NCBI GenBank assembly: GCA_913054485.1
Contig: CAJXHQ010000156.1
Location: 1 to 7,165 of the forward strand
From: an uncultured Paracoccaceae bacterium
Lineage (GTDB): Bacteria > Pseudomonadota > Alphaproteobacteria > Rhodobacterales > Rhodobacteraceae
DNA length: 7,165 nucleotides
Reading direction: 5' to 3'
A program made the position numbers and the translations under genes. Positions 1 to 5,328 of the stretch are shown piece after piece. Under the pieces are notes generated by a model. The model worked only from the letters and a program-made list of their open reading frames with translations, was not told the DNA's origin and did not search any database. Position 1 is the stretch's first letter; every line of letters starts with the position of its first letter.

Positions 1-278
1 AAGCCGGTCTGGCGTTCGAATTCGGCAGCCGCAGCGCTGCACAGTTCTGGCAGGCCGCCCGGCAGCGTATACAATCCAAGTTCCGGATCTGCGTCCAGCG
101 CCCGGGCCACAGCCGCCCGGATGGGGGCCGGTGTCCGGAACGAGGGAAGCCCCCAGGCCAGGGATGCTGCCCCAGGCACTTTGGCGCTGCGGATCGACAT
201 CTCCTTGATCGCGGAAATCGCAAGATCATGCGATCTCGCTGCAATCAGGGTCTCGCAAGTTCCTGTATCCCGCTCCAT
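1..278 (-). CDS. PLP-dependent class I/II aminotransferase, N-terminal part (runs off the window)
   Basis: Reading leftward from the ATG at 278-276, the frame stays open to the window edge (about 92 codons). The product begins MERDTGTCETLIAARSHDLA. Residues about 31-48 contain PGAASLAWGLPSF followed by TPAPI, and about 70-79 contain LYTLPGGLPEL. These match the N-terminal arm and first substrate-binding segment of fold-type I aminotransferases (typically a P-G-A-x-x-L-x-x-G-x-P-x-F pattern, then Y-x-x-x-x-G-L-P-E-L). The PLP lysine lies outside the window, so substrate specificity cannot be judged. The start is well supported: a GGGAGG Shine-Dalgarno lies about 6 bases upstream on the minus strand. 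The gene is divergent from the phosphorylase operon and shares its 237-base upstream region. Family assignment is firm; the particular reaction (aspartate, alanine, aromatic or other donor) is unknown. Confidence 0.88.
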   Translation of the reverse strand, partial: MERDTGTCETLIAARSHDLAISAIKEMSIRSAKVPGAASLAWGLPSFRTPAPIRAAVARALDADPELGLYTLPGGLPELCSAAAAEFERQTG

Positions 279-363
279 CCGGCACCTCCCGACTGATGGA
301 ATGCCAGGACGCTCCCGGCATTTGTCTCTTCCGGTCAGACTACTGGCCGGCGTCGAAACCGGA

Positions 364-377
364 CTGTCGCAGATCAA
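364..377 (-). promoter_or_regulatory. Degenerate FNR-like site, possibly for the aminotransferase
   Basis: On the plus strand the site reads CTGTC-GCAG-ATCAA. One half is perfect (ATCAA) and the other has two mismatches from TTGAC. On the minus strand the hexamer TAGTCT (342-337) begins 28.5 bases from the site centre, close to the class II FNR geometry seen in the two better promoters here. The match is weak and could be chance. Confidence 0.25.
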
Positions 378-410
378 TCGGTGCCGTGACGCCGGGGGCA
401 AAAGACTTGA

Positions 411-423
411 ACAGGGGCCCTGT
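411..423. repeat. 13-base palindrome next to the FNR-like box
   Basis: ACAGGG and CCCTGT form 6-base arms around a single G. The element ends two bases before the FNR-like box at 425-438, around -56 relative to the inferred transcription start. Its position suits a second regulator, but no known operator family is recognised. Confidence 0.4.
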
Positions 424-424
424 C

Positions 425-438
425 TTGATCCGGGTCAG
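425..438 (+). promoter_or_regulatory. FNR/FixK-type binding site of the phosphorylase operon
   Basis: The sequence is TTGAT-CCGG-GTCAG, nine of ten conserved positions of the FNR/FixK dyad (TTGAT/C-N4-A/GTCAA). The box centre is 431.5. A -10-like hexamer TATCCT starts 28.5 bases downstream, which puts the box near -41.5, the classic position for class II activation by FNR. Which family member binds (FNR/FnrL, FixK, DNR) cannot be read from the site. Confidence 0.6.
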
Positions 439-459
439 TCCGGGTAGGCGGCCTTGCGC

Positions 460-465
460 TATCCT
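460..465 (+). promoter_or_regulatory. -10 element TATCCT of the phosphorylase operon
   Basis: TATCCT matches TATAAT at four of six positions. There is no convincing -35 hexamer 17 bases upstream. Instead an FNR-like box covers the -35 area, as expected for an activator-dependent class II promoter. The inferred transcription start is about 472-473, giving a 43-base leader before the 18-codon ORF. Confidence 0.45.
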
Positions 466-478
466 CCTGATGAAGGAC

Positions 479-493
479 GGCCGGTGAACGGCC
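479..493 (+). other. Small 5' leader hairpin
   Basis: GGCCG (479-483) can pair with CGGCC (489-493) around a GTGAA loop, only a few bases after the inferred transcription start. It lies upstream of the AGGAGG at 506-511 and does not mask it. It may protect the 5' end of the mRNA, which is inference. Confidence 0.3.
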
Positions 494-515
494 CCGTAAG
501 ACAACAGGAGGTCCA

Positions 516-572
516 ATGGCAGCACGTAACAAAGCATATATGCCGCTCGCAGTGCAGGAGTACCCGCTATGA
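516..572 (+). CDS. 18-codon leader ORF translationally coupled to the phosphorylase
   Basis: ATG at 516 is preceded by a strong AGGAGG (506-511, 4-base spacing) and encodes MAARNKAYMPLAVQEYPL, ending at TGA 570-572. That TGA overlaps the ATG (569-571) of the phosphorylase in an ATGA junction. The same overlap joins the phosphorylase to the PRPP synthetase, which suggests a deliberate coupling chain. The peptide has no run of one amino acid typical of attenuators, no signal peptide and no resemblance I recognise. It may be a leader whose translation matters more than its product, or simply a fortuitous ORF. It is too short to judge by codon use. Evidence is the ribosome site and overlap only. 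Confidence 0.5.
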   Translation: MAARNKAYMPLAVQEYPL

Positions 573-2077
573 AGACCCGTGACCACAGGCTGCGGCTGAT
601 ACCGGCGGGGATCGACACTTACAGCGACCCGGTTGTTTATATGCATGCCGATTGCCACGTCAGCCAGGCAGAAGGGTTCCGCGCGCTGACACGGGTGCGG
701 ATCGACTGCGGCCGCAAATGGGTAATTGCAACCCTGAATGTAGTCACCGGCGGCGGCTGGCTGCCGCCTGATGCGGCGGCGCTGTCCGATGCGGCATGGC
801 AAGCCTTGCAGCCTGCACCGGGCGCAAGGGGGCGGCTGTCGCACCCGGAACCGCCCGCCGCGGCGCCATTCATACGCGCAAAAGTCTATGGAGAACCGCT
901 GGCGCAACCACAGTTCGACACCATCATAGAGGATGCACTGGCCCGCAGGTTGTCCGACCTTAACCTTGCCGCCTTTGTGACGGCCTGTGCCGGCGACCGG
1001 CTGGATACTGCAGAAACCATTGCATTGACGAAGGCGATGCGGGCCGCAGGAAGAAATCTCAGCTGGGGCAAGAAGCTGGTGCTGGACAAGCATTGCGTCG
1101 GCGGGCTTCCCGGCAACCGGACCAGCCCTATCGTGGTGGCAATCGCGGCCGCAGCGGGTCACACCATTCCGAAAACATCGAGCCGCGCCATCACCTCACC
1201 GGCCGGAACCGCCGATGTTATGGCTGTCATGGCTCCGGTCGGGCTGGACCTCACCGCCATGCGCCGGGTGGTGGAGGCCCAGGGAGGCTGCATTGTCTGG
1301 GGCGGCGGGCTGCAGCTCAGCCCGGCGGACGACGTGATGATCCGCATCGAACGTCCGCTGGATTTCGACAGCGATGGCCAGCTTGCCGCCAGTGTCCTGT
1401 CCAAGAAAGCCGCGGCCGGGGCCGGCCGGGTGCTCATCGACATTCCCGCAGGGCCAACGGCCAAGGTCCGCTCGCAGGCCGCAGCAGCTTCCCTTTCCGC
1501 ACGCCTGCAGGCAGTGGCCGAGGCGGTCGGGCTGGAGCTGACGGTCCATATCAGCGATGGCAGCCAGCCGGTCGGCTGCGGTATCGGCCCGGCGCTGGAA
1601 GCGGCGGATGTGCTGAAAGTGCTGCGCCGCGCGCCGGATGCGCCGCAGGACCTGCGCCAGCGCGCACTGACTCTCGCCGGAAAGCTGCTTGACCTCGGCG
1701 GAGCAGCGGGCTCCGGTCCTGCTTGGGCTGCGGAACTGCTGGACAGCGGCGATGCCGAACAGCGGTTTCTGGCCATCTGCGAAGCGCAGGGCGGGTTTAC
1801 TGAACCGGAACCCGCCGCGCACCGGGTGCTGGTCACTGCGGCGCACGGCGGAACTGTCACTGCCATCGACAACCGCCTTATCGCCCGGATCGCCAAGCTG
1901 GCCGGCGCGCCCCAGCGCGCGCGCGCTGGGGTCTTTCTGATGACCCGCCCCGGCAATCAGGTGCATCGCGGGGAGCCCTTGTTTGAAATCCACGCGGAAA
2001 CCCCCGGGGAACTGTCCTACGCGCAGGACTACGCAGCCCGCCAGCCCGGGCCGTTCAGTATTTCGGATCCGTCATGA
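569..2077 (+). CDS. AMP phosphorylase / thymidine phosphorylase family protein (long, archaeal-type form)
   Basis: This 502-residue member of the pyrimidine-nucleoside/AMP phosphorylase family cleaves a nucleoside or nucleoside 5'-monophosphate with phosphate, releasing the base and (deoxy)ribose 1-phosphate or ribose 1,5-bisphosphate. Visible signatures are DKHCVGGLPGNRTSP at residues 173-187 (phosphate-binding glycine-rich segment), TIPKTSSRAITSPAGTADVM at 199-218, GGGLQLSPADD at 245-255, SKKAAAGAG at 278-286 and SDGSQPVG at 329-336. About 90 extra N-terminal residues precede the catalytic core and the protein exceeds the roughly 440 residues of E. coli DeoA. Both features are typical of the archaeal AMP phosphorylase type, so an NMP substrate is favoured over thymidine by inference. 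The start is fixed by AGGAG at 556-560 and the ATGA overlap with the leader ORF; an in-frame stop lies at 527-529. The stop overlaps the next start (ATGA). A 22-base perfect palindrome lies inside the gene. Confidence 0.93.
   Translation: MKTRDHRLRLIPAGIDTYSDPVVYMHADCHVSQAEGFRALTRVRIDCGRKWVIATLNVVTGGGWLPPDAAALSDAAWQALQPAPGARGRLSHPEPPAAAPFIRAKVYGEPLAQPQFDTIIEDALARRLSDLNLAAFVTACAGDRLDTAETIALTKAMRAAGRNLSWGKKLVLDKHCVGGLPGNRTSPIVVAIAAAAGHTIPKTSSRAITSPAGTADVMAVMAPVGLDLTAMRRVVEAQGGCIVWGGGLQLSPADDVMIRIERPLDFDSDGQLAASVLSKKAAAGAGRVLIDIPAGPTAKVRSQAAAASLSARLQAVAEAVGLELTVHISDGSQPVGCGIGPALEAADVLKVLRRAPDAPQDLRQRALTLAGKLLDLGGAAGSGPAWAAELLDSGDAEQRFLAICEAQGGFTEPEPAAHRVLVTAAHGGTVTAIDNRLIARIAKLAGAPQRARAGVFLMTRPGNQVHRGEPLFEIHAETPGELSYAQDYAARQPGPFSISDPS
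1910..1931. repeat. 22-base perfect palindrome with a (GC)6 core inside the phosphorylase gene
   Basis: Arms CCCCAGCGCGC (1910-1920) and GCGCGCTGGGG (1921-1931) are exact reverse complements with no spacer. The centre is twelve bases of alternating GC (1915-1926). As RNA it would fold into a very stable hairpin followed by TCTTTCTG. It is read as codons for a GAPQRARAG segment, so codon constraints explain part of it but not the full symmetry. Confidence 0.8.
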
Positions 2078-3009
2078 CACAGGTTCTCGCACCCTTCCCG
2101 GACATGCTGCCGATGGCGTTGCAGCTGGCGCCGCTGATCGGCGCCCGTATTGTTCCCATCGGCTGGCGGCACTTTCCCGACGGGGAAAGCCTGATCACCC
2201 TGAGCGGCGATGTCACAGATTGCGATCTGGCCGTACTCTGCACGCTGCGCGACCCCGACAGGCACATGCTGCCGCTGCGCTTTGCGGCTGCCACTGCGCG
2301 GGAGCTGGGCGCAGCCAGCACCGGGCTGATTGCGCCCTATCTCGCCTATATGCGCCAGGACAGGAGGTTTTCGGCAGGCCAGGCCGTCAGCGCGCCGCTG
2401 TTCGCCGCCTGCCTTGCAGAGAGTTTTGATTGGCTGGCCACCGCGGACCCGCATCTGCACCGGATACCCGATCTGGACTCCCTGTATTCAATTCCTGCGC
2501 GGCGGGTGGAAACGGCCCCGGCGCTGGCCGAATGGATCACCCGTAGCGTCGCCGATCCGATCCTGACCGGCCCGGACGAGGAAAGCCGGCAATGGGTCGC
2601 CCGTGTCGCAGCGCAGGCCGGCTGCGATTTCGAAGTGCTTGGCAAACACCGCAGCGGCGACCGTTGCGTGGAAATCAGCCCTCCTGCCGCGGCTGCTCTC
2701 AGTGCCGGAACACCTGTCATTCTGGATGACATCGCCTCCTCCGGCCGCACGATGGTCAAAACCATTGAACGCCTGAGGCAGGCAGGAGCCAGCCCGCCTG
2801 TCTGCATCGTGATCCACGCGGTTTTTGCCGAAGGTGCTTTGGCGGACATTCAGGCCGCCGGTGCCCGCAGGATCATCTCTACCGACAGCATTCCGCATGA
2901 AACGAATGGGATCCGCATCGCGCCACTGCTTGCTGATGCGGTGCGCCGCCTGTCCGGCGGCAGGAAAATGGCCCGAAATGTTAGAAAAACCCAGGCAGAC
3001 CGCGATTGA
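2074..3009 (+). CDS. Divergent ribose-phosphate pyrophosphokinase (PRPP synthetase) homologue
   Basis: This 311-residue protein is of the PRPP synthetase family, which makes PRPP from ribose 5-phosphate and ATP in the cytoplasm. Visible motifs are FPDGE (34-38, ATP-binding region), YLAYMRQDRRF (89-99, containing the conserved RQDR), DPHLHR (125-130, the metal/ATP histidine region), GKHR (190-193, catalytic lysine of the flexible loop) and ILDDIASSGRTM (216-227, PRPP-binding loop). Length is usual. The DPHL form and the loop sequence look more like archaeal (class III) enzymes than a housekeeping bacterial Prs, and the PD-x-GG-x-x-R segment is altered to GPDEESRQWV (166-175). It is therefore likely a specialised paralogue. 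Its ATG overlaps the phosphorylase stop (ATGA) and has only a weak Shine-Dalgarno, so translational coupling is likely. The pairing suggests use of phosphorylase-derived ribose phosphates or resynthesis of nucleotides through PRPP; this is inferred. Confidence 0.88.
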   Translation: MTQVLAPFPDMLPMALQLAPLIGARIVPIGWRHFPDGESLITLSGDVTDCDLAVLCTLRDPDRHMLPLRFAAATARELGAASTGLIAPYLAYMRQDRRFSAGQAVSAPLFAACLAESFDWLATADPHLHRIPDLDSLYSIPARRVETAPALAEWITRSVADPILTGPDEESRQWVARVAAQAGCDFEVLGKHRSGDRCVEISPPAAAALSAGTPVILDDIASSGRTMVKTIERLRQAGASPPVCIVIHAVFAEGALADIQAAGARRIISTDSIPHETNGIRIAPLLADAVRRLSGGRKMARNVRKTQADRD

Positions 3010-3066
3010 CATGGCGCGACGGGATTGCCGCCCTAGTCTGAAAACCAGAATGCACGTGGTGGTGGA

Positions 3067-4971
3067 ATGGAAAATAACCGCGAAAACAAGCCGGACGATG
3101 ACAAACCGCCGGGGCCCTCCCCTTTGGTGCAGGCGCTGATCTGGTCCGCCGTATTCGGCTTCCTGATGCTCTGGGCAATGGCCAATTCCGGGGCAGGTGT
3201 TCAGTCTATTCCCTATAGCGACATGAAAGAGAGAATCCGGGGCGGCGGCGTCTCCCAGGTTTTGCTGGAAGAGCACAGTATCTCAATCATCGGCGGCACG
3301 TCAGACGGAGATGCGCCGCTACGCGCTGTCATCCCGGCACAGGGTGATCCCGAACTTCTGCCGTTGCTCGAAGCCCGTGGGGTGGAGATCACCGCAAGAC
3401 CCCCGCAGGGCGTTTCGGTTCTGGCATACATGTTGCCTTGGATTCTGATCCTCGGCGTTTACCTGTGGTTCCAGCGGCGGATGTTCGGCCAGATCACCGG
3501 CGGTCTGGGCACTCCGGGACCGGGCGGGATCTTCAGCGGAAGGTTTGCAAAACCGGCCGAAAACCGTTCGCGCACAACCTTTGACGATGTTGCCGGGCAG
3601 GATCAGGCAAAACGCGAAGTGGCCGAGCTGGTCGAGTTCCTGCGCGAGCCTGAGCGGTTCAGCAGAGTCGGCGCGGAGGTTCCGCACGGGGTATTGCTGA
3701 TGGGCCCGCCGGGCACCGGCAAAACCCTGTTGGCAAAGGCCCTCGCCGGAGAGGCGGATGTGCCATTCTTTTCGACCTCCGGGTCGGAATTCATCGAAGT
3801 TTTTGTCGGTGTCGGTGCCGGCCGCGTGCGCAAGATGTTCGAGGAAGCCCGCAAGGCTGCCCCGGCAGTGATCTTCATTGACGAGCTGGACAGCATCGGC
3901 CGCACCCGCGGCACCGGTCTGGGCGGCGGCCATGATGAGCGGGAGCAGACCCTGAACCAGATCCTGGCCGAGCTTGACGGCTTCGAAGGCAAGGAGGCGG
4001 TGGTGGTTCTGGCGGCAACCAACCGTCCGGACGTTCTGGACCCCGCCTTGCTGCGCCCTGGACGGTTTGACCGCCACGTCACCCTGAACTTGCCCGGCCT
4101 GCAGGCCCGGCGCGCTATTCTCGATATTCACGCCCGCGGCCTGCCGCTCTGCAACCCTGAGGATCTCGCAACTATTGCTGAGGGGACCCCCGGGTTCTCC
4201 GGCGCCGATCTGAAGAACCTGCTGAATGAAGCCGCCATCAACGCGGCCCGTCGGCATGGCACAGACATCACCGGTGCGGACCTTCAGGAGGCGCGTGACA
4301 AGGTGATGATGGGAACGGTCAGAACCCTTGCCTTGCAGCCCGGAGAGCGTCACCGTCTGGCTGTGCATGAAGCGGGTCATACCGCCGCCGCCTTTTTCAC
4401 GCCCGGCGCCGATCCGCTGTACAAGGTCACCATTATCCCGCGCGGCCACAGCCTTGGCGGCACCCATATGCTGAGCCGTGAGGAGCATCACACCCTGCCC
4501 GAAGACTATCTTCACACCCAGCTGGTCATCCTGCTGGCAGGCCGCGCGGCGGAAAAACTTCTGACCGGCATCGTGAGCTCAGGCGCCGATGACGATATCA
4601 AGCGCGCAACAGCGCTGGCGCGGTCCATGGTGGCGCGATGGGGCATGACCGAGGAGCTCGGCCCGGTGGATCTGCGCCAGAGCGAGGACCATCCTTTCCT
4701 CGGGCAATCCATCGCTCAGCCGCGTGAGCACGCGGATGAGACTGCTGCACAAGTGGACAGAGCTGTCATGAAACTGCTGAAGGACGCTGAAGCCGCGGCC
4801 ACGCAGCTTATCGATGAACATCTGCCCGGCGTCCGCCTTCTGATACAGGAATTGGAAGCTAAGGAAACACTCGGCTTCCATGAAATCGAGGCCTGCCTGT
4901 CCCCGGACAGCAAGGTCCGGCCGCCGAACCCTCCGGACACAGGCACTCCGCCAGAAGCCAACGGCCGTTAG
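3067..4971 (+). CDS. ftsH: ATP-dependent zinc metalloprotease, FtsH family (likely an accessory paralogue)
   Basis: This 634-residue membrane-bound AAA+ protease degrades damaged membrane and short-lived cytoplasmic proteins as a hexamer in the inner membrane. Domains in order: a polar N-terminal stretch (1-18), TM1 about 20-40, a periplasmic domain about 41-115, TM2 about 116-135, the AAA+ module (Walker A GPPGTGKT 213-220, pore FVG 246-248, Walker B VIFIDE 268-273, second region of homology 319-336 with arginine fingers R330 and R333), and the M41 protease (HEAGH 434-438, probable third zinc ligand D510). All catalytic residues are intact. Deviations from housekeeping FtsH include IDELDSIG in Walker B and ADDD before the zinc-ligand helix. 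With its neighbours, these suggest a second, stress-linked copy. The tail is proline-rich (619-634). It starts 57 bases after the PRPP synthetase stop with a GGTGG-type ribosome site, so it is probably in the same operon. Confidence 0.96.
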   Translation: MENNRENKPDDDKPPGPSPLVQALIWSAVFGFLMLWAMANSGAGVQSIPYSDMKERIRGGGVSQVLLEEHSISIIGGTSDGDAPLRAVIPAQGDPELLPLLEARGVEITARPPQGVSVLAYMLPWILILGVYLWFQRRMFGQITGGLGTPGPGGIFSGRFAKPAENRSRTTFDDVAGQDQAKREVAELVEFLREPERFSRVGAEVPHGVLLMGPPGTGKTLLAKALAGEADVPFFSTSGSEFIEVFVGVGAGRVRKMFEEARKAAPAVIFIDELDSIGRTRGTGLGGGHDEREQTLNQILAELDGFEGKEAVVVLAATNRPDVLDPALLRPGRFDRHVTLNLPGLQARRAILDIHARGLPLCNPEDLATIAEGTPGFSGADLKNLLNEAAINAARRHGTDITGADLQEARDKVMMGTVRTLALQPGERHRLAVHEAGHTAAAFFTPGADPLYKVTIIPRGHSLGGTHMLSREEHHTLPEDYLHTQLVILLAGRAAEKLLTGIVSSGADDDIKRATALARSMVARWGMTEELGPVDLRQSEDHPFLGQSIAQPREHADETAAQVDRAVMKLLKDAEAAATQLIDEHLPGVRLLIQELEAKETLGFHEIEACLSPDSKVRPPNPPDTGTPPEANGR

Positions 4972-5164
4972 CCGCTGGTCATCGCGCTAACGGAGCGGCT
5001 CCGTGTTCATCACCAGCACAGTGCCGAATTCCGAAAGGTTGAGGAACAAAGCCTGACGCGAGGCGGAAAAGAGCGTGGCATTCACAACCGGCCAGATCCC
5101 GGGCTTTGGTTTCCGGCAGTTCCGCGCCGCCCCGGCCGCTTGGAATAGCTGAATCACCGGGCCA
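4972..5164. other. Intergenic region after ftsH; no supported gene
   Basis: This is the first half of a 357-base gap between ftsH and hsp20. It begins with the nested inverted repeat at 4974-5017. On the minus strand a 63-codon frame (5178-4987) is open with GC-rich third positions, but its only starts are TTG or GTG without a ribosome site and its product is not recognised. It could be a decayed remnant. Nothing else is evident before the FNR-type box at 5165. Confidence 0.5.
4974..5017 (+). terminator. Nested stem-loop after ftsH (terminator-like, no T run)
   Basis: An inner 15-base palindrome, ACGGAGC-G-GCTCCGT (4990-5004), is enclosed by a second pair, GCTGGT (4974-4979) and ACCAGC (5012-5017). 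It begins three bases after the ftsH stop. The lack of a T tract argues against a classical intrinsic terminator. It may be a 3'-end stabiliser or a pause site for Rho. Confidence 0.4.
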
Positions 5165-5178
5165 TTGATGGCCGTCAA
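5165..5178 (+). promoter_or_regulatory. Perfect FNR/FixK-type box upstream of hsp20
   Basis: TTGAT-GGCC-GTCAA matches the FNR/FixK dyad at all ten conserved positions. Its centre is 5171.5, and a GATATT hexamer occupies 5201-5206, exactly -12 to -7 if the box sits at -41.5 (class II FNR geometry). The inferred start is about 5213. A second dyad (GGCCAT-TG-ATGGCC, 5160-5173) overlaps it. No -35 hexamer is needed in this arrangement. Confidence 0.75.
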
Positions 5179-5200
5179 TGCGCTTCTGGGCCGGATCTCC

Positions 5201-5206
5201 GATATT
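5201..5206 (+). promoter_or_regulatory. -10 element GATATT of the hsp20 transcription unit
   Basis: GATATT agrees with TATAAT at four of six positions and starts 29.5 bases from the centre of the FNR-type box, as class II activation requires. It implies a 5' leader of about 116 bases before hsp20. Confidence 0.5.
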
Positions 5207-5220
5207 TGGGCATCCCCGTG

Positions 5221-5275
5221 CCCGCCGGTTTCACAACTCTCAGGGCGTGAAGCCTCAGGAACGGTATCCGGCGGG
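5221..5275 (+). promoter_or_regulatory. Structured 5' leader of hsp20 (8-base inverted repeat)
   Basis: CCCGCCGG (5221-5228) is exactly complementary to CCGGCGGG (5268-5275) across a 39-base loop, starting near the inferred 5' end. The loop carries two CTCAGG copies around GGGCGTGAAGCC. Further on are a 10-base palindrome (CGCCGCGGCG, 5290-5299) and a weak pairing of TTCC (5309-5312) with GGAG of the Shine-Dalgarno (5319-5322). Small heat-shock genes often carry RNA thermometers, but no fourU or ROSE hallmark is visible, so a thermosensor role is only a possibility. Confidence 0.35.
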
Positions 5276-5328
5276 GCGGAAGGTCAAAACGCCGCGGCGC
5301 TGCCCGCATTCCGGCAAAGGAGACAACC

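Larger units (their letters stand above)
279..515. promoter_or_regulatory. Divergent intergenic promoter region between the aminotransferase and the phosphorylase operon
   Basis: This is a 237-base non-coding stretch between two divergent genes, each with a strong Shine-Dalgarno. It holds an FNR/FixK-like box at 425-438, a -10-like TATCCT at 460-465, a 13-base palindrome at 411-423 and a small hairpin at 479-493. A degenerate FNR-like site at 364-377 lies on the aminotransferase side. Reading frames that cross it show no recognisable protein signature and overlap real genes on the other strand. Confidence 0.7.

Noticed and set aside
121..447. Plus-strand 108-codon frame at the window start
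   Set aside because: It is antisense to the clear aminotransferase frame, lacks a ribosome site and shows no protein signature.
374..1162. Long minus-strand frames opposite the phosphorylase and other genes
   Set aside because: They are mirror frames caused by high GC content opposite genes with unmistakable family motifs.
3006..3039. TTGACA with TAGTCT upstream of ftsH as a separate promoter
   Set aside because: The spacer is 22 bases, too long for a normal promoter. ftsH is more simply read as the third enzyme gene of the operon, although a weak internal promoter is not excluded.
4987..5178. Minus-strand 63-codon frame between ftsH and hsp20 with GC-rich third positions
   Set aside because: Only TTG or GTG starts, no ribosome site, no recognised product, and its start lies on the FNR-type box. 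It could be a decayed gene fragment but cannot be supported as a gene.
5213..5328. ROSE or fourU RNA thermometer before hsp20
   Set aside because: No TTTT opposite the Shine-Dalgarno and no ROSE-like T-Y-G-C-T segment is seen. Only generic structure can be claimed.
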